Positions 46,558 through 59,489 of a stretch of 64,000 nt of DNA are shown in pieces. Below the pieces are notes generated by a model. It ran no database searches. It saw only the letters and a program-made list of their open reading frames with translations, and was not told where the DNA came from. Source of the DNA: Ulota crispa. Its lineage: Eukaryota; Streptophyta; Bryopsida; Orthotrichales; Orthotrichaceae. The translations under genes were made by a program, and so were the position numbers. The DNA is taken from assembly GCA_963920765.1 (NCBI GenBank), contig OY987248.1, positions 9,458,539-9,522,538 of the forward strand, in the 5' to 3' direction. Positions within the stretch are counted from its first letter, which is position 1, and the number at the start of each line of letters is the position of its first letter.

Positions 46558-47565
46558 ACCCTTCGCTGCCGCAGAAGAAATTCGTTCTTTGTCCTTATCT
46601 TCTGTATATTGAGATAAGAAATTTTTATCCAAGAAAATTTCATCTTAAAGCATTCCATCTTTGTAAGTTATTTCACACATGTTGGAGAGATTAATGCTTC
46701 AGTTCTTACATATATAGAAAGTCACTTAAGCTCATAGACCAGCTGACAATTATCACAATACAATCCAATTGCAATTTCTTCCACAAAACCAATCATGCTT
46801 GAACTTGTTGGTCTTGCTTGAAGCCATGAGATTTCCAATCCAATTCCTACCAATACCGGGAGTCAAGCTTGATCACCATTGGCAAGAGCTCGGTTATCTA
46901 TTGGTAAGACATGGTAACAACAGCCAGCCATATGTGCCAATAAACAAAAAATTAGAAAATTCTAAACAGACTAATACCGGCCTCAGTGCTCTCATCAACT
47001 AAATAAACGATTGGAAGGTTCTTATTCTCTGTTGACTGAAGAAAAATCATCCATCACTAGCGCTAAAATTCAAATCTACACCTCTGTGAGAAATGCAAAT
47101 ATTTACTAAATTTCAGTAGCAACGGAATTTTTAATGCCACAATTCTTCCACCACTTATACAAGGAACTGCGCGTTTCTTATCACAAACTAATTTGAGAAA
47201 CTCTGGCTGAAATAAAAAAGAGGGACTATAATTCTAGAATCAAACGGCTCGTACTGGGCCACACGCCAGATCAGCACAATCAAAACACGAAAAGTCGAAC
47301 AACAAAATCCTGGCTCACAGACGTTGGTTATACACGTGTCAAGTCGTTGATTACTTGCAAGGCAATCTACAGGGCAAATGTCCAAGTGCCTAGCACTAAA
47401 ATAAAATACGAGAGATAGCACCTTCTAATTCGCTTGAAGTGCAGAAATTCAACAAGGTTCTACACGTGAAAAGTTATGCACATTGTATCAACTCATATTA
47501 ATGAAAACTTCCTGCACCAAGTCACATTAATCAGGCTAACACTGAGGTTTCGCATTTGTATCAAC
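46558..47565. other. Intergenic DNA and 3' flank of PBF1
   Basis: Bases from about 47000 are GC-richer and probably include the proteasome gene's 3' untranslated region. No domain-bearing frame was found. Confidence 0.45.
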
Positions 47566-50500
47566 CTAGTCACGCTTGAGAGGCATACTTTCTCTTCTAA
47601 TCCCGTCTTTGTTGATAATCACAATCTCCACCCCATCGCCCTGCATTGCATTACACCCAGCACAATGACATAAATAAAGGATACCACTGACTAGTATAAT
47701 TGATTTAAAGCAAGATGAGTGGAGTGTCCAATATCAAGCTAACCTAGATTACATTTGATGAATAACAGAGTACTGAGGTATGAACATACCGTGTAGATGT
47801 CACGCTCTGCAGCAGATGCAAAAGTATCCTTGATCAAATCCACAGCTTCATTCTCTGAAAGGGGCGTCGATGACTCCTGTACTCAAACATGTAGCGAGAT
47901 ATATATCATTAGAATAACATGAACCACATCTATGAAGCTATATGTAACGAAATCACAGAAAAGTAATAATGTAGAGGACGACCTCCGTGCAAAACCGACG
48001 TCCTTTAGGATATCAAAGAGTACAATGTCATGAAGAAAGCAAAGAAAACCTTAGTGTATTTACACAATATAAATGATCGATACCTACAAATCCTTTTATT
48101 GAATGATCTTGATTAGATGCTACGCAGGACAGCCAAACAGGAACGTTTCAAAGCATACTCACTCCGCTACTTGAGGTTCGTCATTTATGAAGTTATTCAA
48201 AGACCACCTTGAATCCAGGATCAGGGGTCACCAAAGTATCAGAACAGGAGGAATTTTTTTTTGTAGTATGCCGGGTTTCCTTCGCATCCTGTACACTAAT
48301 GTACACGCTATCTGCATCGAATATATCGAATCTATATACTAGAATATATGAAATCTGTGAGATAATAGTCTCTAGACTGAACGTTGCATTGAGCAAGAAT
48401 GATAAAACGCACCCGTTTTGGCAGAACAAGGGGGCTGGCAGACTTCAGTTGATTGTCGAGAACAGGCATGATGAGAGTCTGGCCAGAGCCCTGAGAACTG
48501 TATCCCGAACGCTCGTACGAACCAACTGCGTCATAAGTGTAGACACAGCCTTTGCCTGCATGACCACGAAAACAATCAACACCAAAAAGACTAGAAGGGG
48601 AACTAAAAGTCTCATAATAAATGTTTTTTATAACCTGGACTTGGATTACGAAACAATGTCCTAAAATGATCAGATTAACAAATATCCAGTAAGACAAAGA
48701 CACACACCTTCATTGTCCAGCCCACCAAGAACATTGAATGCATAATACGGGAAAAACCGCTTGTAGTAGAGTGTGTTTGACAGCAACTGCGCCATTGCTG
48801 GACAGCTCATCTGCTTGTTATGCTGGTGCTGATAAATCTGTTATCAAACAAAGCACATTTTAGTATATTCTCCAATTCTGATACTTACATCTCAAAAGAT
48901 TATTTATGAGTCGTTGTTAATGGTAAAACAACGCCAATCTAATAGAGCATTATCAATATTAAGATAACGTTAGAACAGTATCAGACTTATATTGCCATAG
49001 TAACATCAATGACACTAACATCACATCACACTAATACCCCCTAACTTGGAATTCATACCTAAGGTAGGAGGCTCTAATTCGGAGCAGGCTCTAAAATGGA
49101 GCACCTCCTCAAATGAACTCTATTTGTACATGCTGTTTTTCATAGCCCTTCAACAATGTACAGGTCATGTACATTTGAGGAGGTGCTCCATTTTAGAGCC
49201 CTATGGCCTTTCCACTTCAAAATTTTATGAATAATTCCATAAAGTTCCAAAAAATATGAAACAACTTGGGTTAGATGCCAATTCTTCTTGCCTTTCAAGG
49301 AAAATTTACTGAAAAAATATTTCAAGAAGTTTCACCTACCCAAAATTCAGTTTCAGCCCGTAGATGCTCCATTTATGAGCCTCCTACCTTACATAAATAA
49401 AATTAAGAGGTGAATAAACTTGTGTAAATTTGATCAGGATTATCCAATATGGAGGAAATCAAAGTATCTGGAAAGTCTACCTGGTGCTTAGCGTTCAGGT
49501 TCTTTTGAAGAGCGTTAACGTCTGCTTGAAATCCTGCCGAAGCCAGCACACACTTCTCCGTCCTGACCATGCAAGAAACAAACATGTTAGTCCAAGTCAA
49601 ACCCTAACATGAACCCTAACATGGTCACCAGTCACTCAACATACGATGTTCGAGTAGACAACAAAAAAGGGGGAAATTACAAATAGGGGCATGAAAAACG
49701 TAAAATATTACAGATAGGGGCGCAGTTTCAAAATAATTACAAATAGGGGCACGAGTTCAAAAAAATTGTAATTCTTTTGTAAGTTTTTTTTAGTTTGGAC
49801 ATTGGTTGATTTAGACACAAAATCACAATTAAATGTTAGCTAATTTCCAAAAAACTTAAAGGACTCTCCAAATCAAGCCCAAATAAAGAAATTTTAGAAA
49901 AGAGGATGGCATTTTCTGGAGAGGCCTTTAATTTTTTTGGAAGTTAGCTAACATTTAATGTGATGTATCTAAATCAACCAATATCCCAACCAGAAAAAAT
50001 TTACAAAAAATTACATTTATTATTGAAATCGTGCCCCTGTTTGTAATTAAGAAAGCAACACCCATAACCATCACCTCTAAAATCTTGGAAAATCTGTGGA
50101 AGTGAATAGATGTAATCACAAGGATGTACAACATGTGAACATGAAACCTTAGTGTTGGTATTAGGTGCCAATTGCAGTTGGCTCTTTAAAAAGTCACAGC
50201 TTATTCTCACAGTATTCAAATAATACATTCAAAAGTGCAAACTCATCGTTTTTCTCTTGCTAATAGGATCCTGTAATTTGCTAGATGTTTATTAATAATC
50301 ATCATGTTCAAAACCCTTAATTTGACGGTTATGGGTGCTGCTACCTTCGTTTGAAACTGCACCCCTATCTGTAATATTTTACGTTTTCATGCCCCTATTT
50401 GTATATTCCCCAAAAAAAAAACATTCACCAAACAAAAGAGTGATGCGGTAAGAGAAGGTACACACAAACACACTCACATCTGGTGAATTTTCGAGTAATC

Positions 50501-50787
50501 ACGGGTTAAAATGCTGAAACCAGTGGACATTCTAGTATCAGCAGCAATCACACAATAATCTGCTCCAGCAATCGCCACGCATGTCCTGCACATCCAAAAA
50601 CACAATCAACAACCCTAACAATCAACGCAGAAAACTACTCAACAAACAATCCTTTCTAATCTAATATCATAATAATCCACATAAGTGAGAAGACTAACCC
50701 GCCGTTGTTGTCATAAGGACTCCACGCAGCACGTGCATGCTCAGCATGCGCAGCTTCAGCCAAGCTCGGAGCAAACACCATCGACAT
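47566..50787 (-). CDS. PBF1: 20S proteasome subunit beta-6 (PBF1, PSMB1 class)
   Basis: A non-catalytic beta subunit of the 20S core particle (yeast beta6, human PSMB1). Seven exons: 50699-50787, 50478-50585, 49481-49562, 48708-48837, 48413-48555, 47790-47876 and 47566-47640. They total 714 nt, 237 residues. Diagnostic blocks are [90 protein letters not shown] and [15 protein letters not shown], ending MPLKRD. The N-terminus before WSPYDNN is about 21 residues, longer than the roughly 7 of the flowering-plant forms I recall. A second ATG two codons downstream could also serve. Introns 2 and 3 hold transposons yet splice sites remain intact. Confidence 0.96.
49063..49389. mobile_element. Tourist-like MITE in PBF1 intron 3, with an inner hairpin
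   Basis: Outer ends GGTAGGAGGCTC and its complement, flanked by TAA/TTA. An inner long stem reads GGCTCTAAAATGGAGCACCT at 49090 and its complement ends at 49200. The inner stem repeats the terminal words, which suggests one copy inserted in or duplicated within another. It accounts for about half of the 643-bp intron. Confidence 0.75.
49669..50411. mobile_element. Foldback element in PBF1 intron 2, with a nested MITE
   Basis: Left GGGGAAATTACAAATAGGGG and right complement CCCCTATTTGTATATTCCCC define the ends. It is the same family as 42332-42803. A Tourist-like MITE (50050-50348) sits in the right half. The two together make up most of the 915-bp intron. Confidence 0.75.
50050..50348 (-). 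mobile_element. Tourist-like MITE nested in the intronic foldback element
   Basis: Ends GAAAGCAACACCCATAACCAT and, inverted, GGTAGCAGCACCCATAACCGT. The interior is the reverse of 51500-51810, with CAACATGTGAACATGAAA and TTCAAAACCCTTAATTTGAC. The host element's frame of words continues on either side. Confidence 0.7.
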
Positions 50788-51499
50788 CTTCGCAAAGCTC
50801 CTCGGAGAACAAAAAACCCTAATTTGAACCCTAAAACCAAAGAAACAGTCCAGACGAAAGAAAATCAATACAAAAAGGTTGAGAAATAGCAAGTCAGAAA
50901 AAAGCTACAAAGGATCCAGCAATAAACAAGATCGATCAAACCCTAGGAACTTCAGAAAATGGATCACTTCAAAGAAAACTTTGGTTCAATTCGAGAGCTG
51001 CGTGTGTAATCGTTACTTTCCTTTAAGAAATAGAAAAAAAAGGTGGAGTTTGAGAAGTTAAGGATAACGAGAAGGTGAAGGCGAACACACCTGTGAATTC
51101 GTAAGCTTTGCTTTCACAATAATGAGAGCAAAATGAGAGAGTCGGGAGAGAGCGGAAAACACAAAACCTTGGAAAGGGGGGAGTACTCTGCAAGGAGACG
51201 ACGACTCGACGAGAATGATCTTCATCCATTTCTAATTTTATGTTCATCCAATTCTGTTCTTGAGGTTTTTCTGTACTCGTCGTGGTGTCGTGCCATGTCC
51301 CATGTCCCATTAAAATCTCAGCACCTGATTGGTCGAGAGGTGAAACAAGAGACCTACTTGTACCAACATATTATAATTTAGTCTAGGTTCGTTTAGAAAT
51401 GTGTACTTGCCATTAATTTTTGGAAGTATCGGTGCCAAGAACGTGGGATTTTTTTTTGAGGATTGAGGGTTGCAAAGTTGGAGATCCCACATAGAGTAA
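50788..51499. promoter_or_regulatory. Leader and promoter region of PBF1
   Basis: Open frame continues upstream of the chosen start without family support. 50790-51200 is of mixed composition and may hold a leader intron, since a GTAAGC-like site lies at about 51100 on the minus strand. Not resolved further. Confidence 0.4.
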
Positions 51500-51810
51500 G
51501 GTATGTACACCCATAAGCGTCAAACTAAGGGTTTTGAACATGATGAGTATCAATAAACAACTAGCAAGTTATAGGATCCTATTAGGAATAGAAAATAATG
51601 ATTTTGCAATTTTGAATGTATTATTTGGATACTCTGAGAATAAGTTGTGACTTTTTAAAGAGCAAACTCCCATTGCACCCATAATCATTATCAAGATTTC
51701 ATGTTCACATGTTGTATATCCTTGTCATTGCATCTATTCATTTCCACAAAATTTTCAAGATTTCAAAGGTGATGGTAATGAGGACATTGGTGCTTATGGG
51801 TGTACACACC
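51500..51810. mobile_element. Tourist-like MITE, 311 bp, best-preserved copy
   Basis: Ends GGTATGTACACCCATAAGC and, inverted, GGTGTGTACACCCATAAGC, 18 of 19 matching, flanked by TAA and TTA. It lies about 0.7 kb upstream of the PBF1 start codon. Confidence 0.8.
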
Positions 51811-52014
51811 TTATCAACAATTTTATGTATGATGTCTGTAAGATCTGAAAAAGCCTAAAATATAAGATGGAAATAAAAAAATTTCCTCTATAACTCTAAA
51901 TCGGGTGGGTACAATTTTTTTTTAAAATCATAGTGTGCATGTTTTCTCTTCGGATATCATTGGTTAGGTCATTTTTTGCTCTTGTTTTTTACTCACTGCC
52001 TTTAATGCTTTGTT

Positions 52015-52045
<31 letters not shown>

Positions 52046-53274
52046 GAAAGAGGATACTCTATTGCACATCTTTTATGGTTGCACCAAATTAGAACAAAAA
52101 GTTGGCAAGTAGATTTTTTGTGCACCAAATTTTTAGAGCGCAGTGTTTGAGGGTAAGAATTGTGAAGTAGATTAAGAGGAGAACTACTTTAAAAAAAAAG
52201 AAGTTTAGATTGTCATATCTTTAGAATAGAACATCAATTACAAAAATGAAACAACAAAATTTTCTATAAAAATGGAAGGAGAAAGTGAATTTGAAAATGC
52301 CACAAGACGGGATTGCATATAGAAACATTAATTGCACTGTGGAGAGAGTGAAGCTTGAATTTGTCTATAATTTCAAAAACATGAGGGGTTTTCAAACATT
52401 TTGGAATGGCAATAGCTTATGGTTGGACCATTACTTCTCTTCATTTTCTTTTTCCTATTTGAAGTTTTAAAGTTGGTGTCTAACCATAAACATGTTTAGC
52501 TCATTAAACATTACAATCCCAAAGGCATGCCACAAGGTCTAAAGAAGATGTCATAGAATATGGTCCTTCAAAGGTTCATCTCATTTTTGGAAAGTAGAAT
52601 TGTTTGAAATCCCATCTCTTAGTTTCACCACAACTTACAAATTTCCTACACAAGTGCCTTCGCTTTTTGTTAGGGGTTAAAGTAATCTGCAATACTTTCA
52701 GATTTTAGATATTTCTCTTTTAGATGATACTGAGGAAAATACACTCAATACGTAATTACACTTTAGTCCTATTTTTCTTTACAAATACTAAGTTACAAAC
52801 CTTCTCTCATAAAAAAGATAGAATTAAAAGTAGCGACAAAAGTTACTCTCACAACTTGATTTCAGAAATTTGAGCACAACTTTAACGTTAACCAGCTTCA
52901 CCACATTGAATTATTAGGTCTGATCCAATCCAAGGAAGTCCTCAAGAAAAAATAGTCTCCATGCACGTTTGTTGTCACATCATCACCAATATTTCATGCC
53001 ACCAGTTGTATAAAATACCATACCTTTCAAACAAATTATCTACACAAGTCTAACAAGGTCTTTGAAATAACAGAAATTAAAATAAACATTCCATTGCAAG
53101 TGAAAAATGGTCTTGTAGCGTAGAGCCACAACAACTTTTGATACTCACCAGGTAGCACAATGTTCAATACATGACCAAAAGACCTGTATTACGAAATAAA
53201 TTGATGAGAAAGCTCAATGAAATATTTCCAAAAGGATCCTCTCTACACTACATACGCCATCTCTCAAAAGTGAA
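51811..53274. other. AT-rich DNA with a poly-T tract; 3' flank of UXS
   Basis: 52017-52046 is a pure T run. A right end of the TTAA group (GTTAGGGGTTAA) is at about 52669-52680 with no partner found. 52700-53274 includes the presumed 3' untranslated region of the UDP-xylose synthase gene. Confidence 0.5.
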
Positions 53275-56200
53275 TCATTTCTTCTCTGGCTTCTTCAAGG
53301 AGTTCAGTCTCTCCTTAAAATCTGACGCCATCTGAGGAAGGCCTTCACGCAGCGTCACCTGAGAAAAAGACAAATTGGAAAATACATGAAACATTAGAAC
53401 TACAAAGGAAATTGAAACTATTCCCAATCAAAACTTGACAATATGTACAACTATAAGAGGCTGTTTCCACTTATAGTGCAGATATAAGAACCTCCGCAAA
53501 CTTTCAGTACATGTTGCTTATACTGATGCAACACCTCCTTCCCTCAAGTCCAGAGCCAATATTTTAATAATTTCAAGTTAAGTTAGAGTTAGAAGCTCGC
53601 CTTGGGCTCCCATCCGAGAAGTTTAGTGGCCTTGGTAATATCTGGTTTGCGCTTGCGAGGGTCATCGGGAGTGTTATCAACCATTTTGGTTTGTAAAGCA
53701 GGCTCAATCAACTGCAAGTCCATCCATCAAATCGAGAATCTATTAGTAGTAGAAATCCAGAGGACAATTAAGAGGAAATCGAAAGTGACAATGCTGCCAA
53801 AAATCTCAGGGTTCTAGATACATCATTCATTGGATAAAGCTTAACAATCTGGCCATATCAAATAATTCATCACGAGTTTCGGGGTACTGGATGTTCTAAT
53901 AAGTAAATACGAGTTTCAAGTACTACCTCCTTCACTGCGTCAGCAAGCTCCAACATTGTGAATTCCCCTGTTCCACACCAGAAGCCAAAATAATGTTATT
54001 TCTGTCTTAGCAAGAAATTACATACGAAACTTCAACAGAAAAAATCAGTATACAGCAAACAAGTGCATGAATGCAGTAAAAAAGGAAAGCCAATAATATG
54101 ATCAAGCAAAACACAAGAGCACCTGGATTGCCCAGGTTGATCGGCCCAGTGTGCTCTCCATTCATTAGCCGGTACAGACCATCCACCTGCGCCCATCAAC
54201 TCCTAGGTCACAAACCGAACTCATAGATAGCTGCTATAAAATACATATTGCTACCAAGAACAACTAATTGAATTCAGAACACCAGTCATAAAGCAATCAG
54301 CACCTACCATATCAGAGACATAGCAAAAACTACGAGTCTGAGTGCCAGGTGCCTGCACTGTCAGTCTTTCCCCTCTGTACAATCAAGAAACGCATCAGAT
54401 ATCCACATTGAAGACAAATTCCAGTAATATGAAAAAGGGAGGGTGAAAGGTAGAAAAAAAATCCAGTTTTTTGTGTTGATCGCCTGGACTTTTAATGGGC
54501 GTACATAACCTTAAGAGAAGATCAGGAGCACAACCAAATGATGTCCTCATCTAAAGAGCAATAATTGAACATAAATATATAGAAAGTCCGTACCGTAAAG
54601 CCTGAGCAATGAAATTGCTGACAACTCGACCATCATCAATGTTCATGCGAGGTCCATAGGTGTTGAAAATTCGTGCAACACGGATTTCTGTCCCCACAAA
54701 ATGGGTGATGACCAAGGCCCAGAATCTTTAGTGCCGCTACCACATTTAGAAAACGTATTTCATGGTATCCATGGTATATTCTGGAACCCAACCACTATGG
54801 CAAGAAACAAAGCATCACTGAAACAATGCCTTCACCTTCTTGTACTCTGTTTCTGGTAACACAAAAAGATAAAAACGAATAACATTGTACAAGCGAATTC
54901 TGAAAGATCACATCCAGAGAATCAATAATGCATACCAACGCCATGCTGTCGATGGTAGTCGAACATAAGGGTCTCAGCAACTCGTTTTCCCTCGTCATAA
55001 CAACTCCGGACTCCTGCACAAGAAGAGAATCCAAGTTATCCCCCTAAGGCTTGAAGACATTTCTTTACAAGCGACATATAGTGAATGTTGGTGATAAGCG
55101 TGATTATTAAAGTGCATCTGTTCGATTAGATTCACTGTTACAATCATTGAAAACTACAAAAGAAACTTTGAGAACCACTTTCAAAAAAAAAGCTCAACAT
55201 CAAAGATTGTAACTTCCTTCAAGGGTTAAGGTGGAGATCCTTTGTGCAACATATCTGCAGCAAAGTCTTACAGGCTCAATTCTACAATGCAGCAAAAGCA
55301 GGGATAACTCACCAATCGGGTTCACATTTCCCCAATATTCCTCTGTTTGAGGATGCTCCAGAGGATCCCCATAAACTTCAGACGTGGATGTAAGAAGTAT
55401 TCTGCTATCACAAAAGAACGAACATAAGGCATCGGGCGTGATCATAACATATTAATACATCCGGAGATAGCACAGCTTTTCAAATCGAAATAAAATTTAA
55501 GAGCATATGCAAAATCTCTAATTATCTATACTTGCAGAGCACAATGAGATTTATCTCAGATATATTACTCATCTACGAACAACTAATCTAACGCCTAAAT
55601 GCCTTAACTCATCTATAAGTTTCACGTTTTAAGGTACTAGGTAACTTTTCTTGATCAAGAATTGTGGAAGTTGAATTTTGCCATTATCAAATAATTATTG
55701 AGGAAGTTCGAAAACTTGTGATGAATAATCCTTGCTATGATACTTCATGTTCTAAATGTTGATAATTTTAGAGGAAGACTATTGCAATTGCTTGACAAGC
55801 CTTTGGACTTGACATACTTTCAATCTCAATTTGTAGAATATTAATAAAAATTAGTCCTAAAAATCTGCACCATTCAAAGTTTAACAAGCAAAACAACAAG
55901 GAAATTTTTTATGAATGAAAAATGAAAAAAATAGAGACCTAAGGATAGTGCACAATCTGTGCATTGTCCAAAAATTGACTATAGGGCGCTGAAGAAAACA
56001 TCTACATACCTTGCTCCAACTCGTTTTGCAAGTCCAAGCATGTTGAGCGTACCCATCACATTTGTTTTGATGGTCTGCAAAAGAACCGTCTTCAGGCTAC
56101 AAAATGGAAAGTAAGGCTCTTGAATTCAATTACAGGAACAAAATAGACAAGACGAATCATGTGGAGTTCACAATGCACCTTCACAGGATTATACTTGTAG

Positions 56201-57952
56201 AAAATAGGAGAAGCAGGGCAAGCCAGGTGGTAAATCTGGTCCACTTCAACTAATAGTGTCTCAGTGACATCTGCAAACACGAAAAGAAACTAAAAGGAAT
56301 AAGCTTAAAAGTCCACTTTCCAAAAACACATCAAACCTGATTCAACAAGTTGTTGAATCAAGTTGAACCGTGTGCAATACAGATAGCGCTCTCAATTCAA
56401 GCATCAGCTGCGGTCTCTTTATGTACTGTAATCTTCAGCAAAACAGTTTACACTAAATTAATACGCGTTCACTCATATGATTAGACAATATAACATGCAT
56501 GAAATAGCAAGAGAGAAAAAAAGGAGTATTGAGGACAAACCATGTCGAATAAGCTCAAAGTCTGGATGACCAATCCATTTTTTCAAATTGTCCTTGGACC
56601 CCGAGAAAAAGTTGTCAGCAACCACAACCTGCAAAATTAAATTGGGCAGAAATCTCTGTGAGACAATAATATCAAAGCAGATGCAGTTCAATGCAGCTTA
56701 TCTTCCAATTTCATCCAAATGATTAGGTGATTTGTTAAAGAATCAAATGATCGGAGTAGGAGATTTTGTCTCAGAATAGTAAATTAATTTATGGTTTAGA
56801 TTGAAACAAGACGACAGGACACTTTAATGGGCATCTCTTAAATTGAATTTCAGGAACGATACTGTTTTAGGGAAGGAGTGTCCCCACGCTGAGGAAACCA
56901 CCTTTCAACTAGACTTTCAAAATGAAAGAAAAACGAGAATTGTCTTGAGGACAAGAGCAGTGCGTGCAGACGACTCAGCATTCTAAGGTCTTCATGGCGA
57001 ACAGGCCCTATCCATAAAACAGAGGATCTTAGTGTATTTCCAAAAAAAAGCAGGTAAATACGATCAACTCCTTAAAGATCCTTTTTCGATAAATATTTGA
57101 TTAGGTTGTCCTCGGTAGAAGACACCTGCAGGGTTTAATGACCAATCACATGCACACCCTGCTTCTATAGGGTTTGTGATGTACGAGGGTCTATGAAACT
57201 GGGATCACTAGGTCTTCAACTCCACTGTGGTCTTAAAGGGAAAAATAAATAAAAAATAACCCTTCTAGCATGCTTGCTTCCTCCCATCCGGGTCCTCTAT
57301 TATACAAACGAATCTTGTCTTGGAAAGGTCGCCAGCATTCGACAATAAAACACAACAGCTATTGTAAAAAGTAAATAGCGGAGCACCATACAGTTCACTC
57401 AAGAAACCTCAAAATTGTGAGCTACTTCACTACTCTCCGTTTTCCATTCACAAAATAATGTCAAAGGTGTGCATTCTACCAATTACGATTTCTTATATGT
57501 TCTCTACAAACCTAATTTCTATGCAACATAAACTCCCAGGCTACATTTACCGAGAATATCTTCTCAAGCCTGTCAACCCTAAGCTCCTATTCTTAATGTC
57601 CCTAGTCAAAATTTGAAGCAGAATCGTTACCTCATTTGTGCCTTCTTCCATGAGCCGGTCGACCAAGTGAGATCCAATGAATCCAGCACCTCCTGTAATT
57701 AAGATCCTCATCTTCGTCTACATGAACACAACAAAAACCTAATTCAACAAACGCCTAAAACTAACAGCAACTTACAAACGATTTTCTAATCAAGGCCAAT
57801 AAACCACTAGCTAGACATTGCTTCATTCAAACACCTTATAACAAATTGAAATCCATCCTCACCGTTGTCGACTCCGACAATCGAAACGGTGAAGGACGAG
57901 GCGGACTCTTCGATGCACCATCCGCATTCACTGCCGCTGCTACTGCTGCCAT
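53275..57952 (-). CDS. UXS: UDP-glucuronate decarboxylase (UDP-xylose synthase), cytosolic type
   Basis: Converts UDP-glucuronate to UDP-xylose for cell-wall xylan and glycoprotein synthesis, using tightly bound NAD. Thirteen exons: 57863-57952, 57631-57717, 56541-56628, 56179-56270, 56010-56074, 55313-55401, 54936-55013, 54594-54687, 54308-54374, 54123-54186, 53927-53967, 53601-53711 and 53275-53358. The total is 1050 nt, 349 residues. It is a short-chain dehydrogenase/reductase fold with nucleotide site GGAGFIGS (39-46), the TSTSE stretch (145-149) and YDEGK (176-180) with the active Tyr and Lys. Other blocks are [35 protein letters not shown] and [11 protein letters not shown]. The short N-terminus without a membrane anchor fits the soluble UXS3-like group, not the Golgi type. 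Intron 12 has a GC donor (AG|GCGAGC). An acceptor directly before the ATG implies a leader intron. Confidence 0.97.
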
Positions 57953-58810
57953 CCTGCTAATCCTAAAATTAAAAAGAACTCACAACAGCAATCGTCAGGT
58001 AGATCTTAAAGTCTCTCTCCTCTCCACCTTAGTGCTCTACCACTATATGTCAACTAAAAAGTATCAAAATCTTCTTTAACCTGATCAATGCGGCGCTGCT
58101 ATCGAGCTACATTAACAAAGAAAATTTCGACAACATAAAGAATTAGCGTAGGATTCTAGATTACTACACACAAGACACAAACGACCAGAAAATGCCGTAT
58201 ACAAATCAGCTCTAATTCAATAGTAACAACACTCCCTTACGATTCAAGGTTATTTTAAACGAAAAAAGATAACAAATCGAATTCATTGTCCAATCGAGAA
58301 CTCTACACCACGCGATGATCCACTCGTTAAACAACACATTTAAAAAAGCGAAAACAAGAACAAACGAGCAGGCAATGCCGTATACAAACCAGCTCTGATT
58401 CTGATTCAACAGTAACAACAACACTCCCTTAAGATTAAGAAAGATAAAAAATCGAATTCATTGTACAATCGAGACGCGATGATCCACTCTCTAAACAACA
58501 GACTTAAAGGCAAAAAGCGAAAACAAGAACAAACAAACAGACACCGAATTGCGACGTACGCTTCAATGCACCAGAAGAAGGCCATAATATAATACTACAG
58601 CAAGTCCAAGGGCGGAAGGAATCCATACCTAGTGCAACAGACACGAGATCGAAGAGCGAAATGCGGCAGCAAAGTGTGGCCCGTTGTGCTGCAAAAGTGA
58701 GGGCGATCGGTGGCGAGGGAAGTGAATGGGGAGGTGCAATGGAAACGGCGTTTGTAGGGAGAATAAGTGAGAACAGAACCGCAATGCCAATTGAGAGGGG
58801 CGGGGAGAGC
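57953..58810 (-). promoter_or_regulatory. Leader intron and promoter of UDP-xylose synthase
   Basis: ATTAGCAG ends one base before the start codon, a typical acceptor. A fitting donor CTAG|GTATGG lies near 58627, giving a leader intron of about 670 nt and a first non-coding exon around 58630-58700. 58230-58540 contains a diverged duplication (GTAACAACA, CAAATCGAATTCATTGT and GCGATGATCCACTC words occur twice). Confidence 0.5.
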
Positions 58811-58938
58811 CATACGGGCACCTGAGTACCTGATTTTGGCCGTGGACCCCGGCGCGGGCAGGTTTGTTGCGATGGTGGTCAGAAGTCTCAGAACTCCCTC
58901 TGCCTCTGCCGGCTTGCTCATACTTCCGGGGCGCCTCA

Positions 58939-59035
58939 CACTACGTCCCCACATCCCATGTCCCGAACCACGTCCCACGCCCCGAACCACGTCCCATGTC
59001 CCGAACCACGTCCCATGTCTCGTTCCGTCCCACGT
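58939..59035. repeat. GC-rich tandem array of CCCGAACCACGTCCCATGT
   Basis: About four degenerate units of roughly 19-21 bp built on CCCGAACCACGTCCCATGT. It lies just upstream of the UDP-xylose synthase promoter region. The unit includes the core ACGT found in many plant G-box-like sites. Confidence 0.8.
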
Positions 59036-59089
59036 TCCACATCCTATCCAATGTACGGGGAGTTCCGAGGTGTAAGCTACACTGAATTA

Positions 59090-59486
59090 GGTAGAAGCAC
59101 CTAAATGTGACACTTTTGTTACATCAATTCACCAAAAGCGTGCATTAAGATTTTGAGATTGTAGAATGGTTAGGGAACCAGTGCTGAAAATTTGTTTTTG
59201 AAATTTTATGAGATTGTATGAATAAACTACAAATTGTTGAAAGTAACTCCCTAGACACATCTATTGTGGATGTTAGATTCTCATTGAATTGCTTGTATTG
59301 AAATGCAATTGCGACATCAAAAAGACCATGTCACATGCTGCCACCTACAAGATTTTTGTTCCAATACTCAATTATGATGACAGCTTTAGCCGACTTGCAT
59401 GTCTGATTTGGGTACCTAATGGTTTAGATACGGGTTCATTTATAGGTGTCCAAAAATGAATAGTGTCATATTAAGGTGCTTCTACC
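59090..59486. mobile_element. Tourist/PIF-like MITE, 397 bp, TTA duplication
   Basis: TTA at 59087-59089 and 59487-59489. Ends GGTAGAAGCACCTAAATGTG and, inverted, GGTAGAAGCACCTTAATATG. The TTA duplication and ends are standard for PIF/Harbinger-derived MITEs. It directly abuts the next element. Confidence 0.85.
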
Positions 59487-59489
59487 TTA

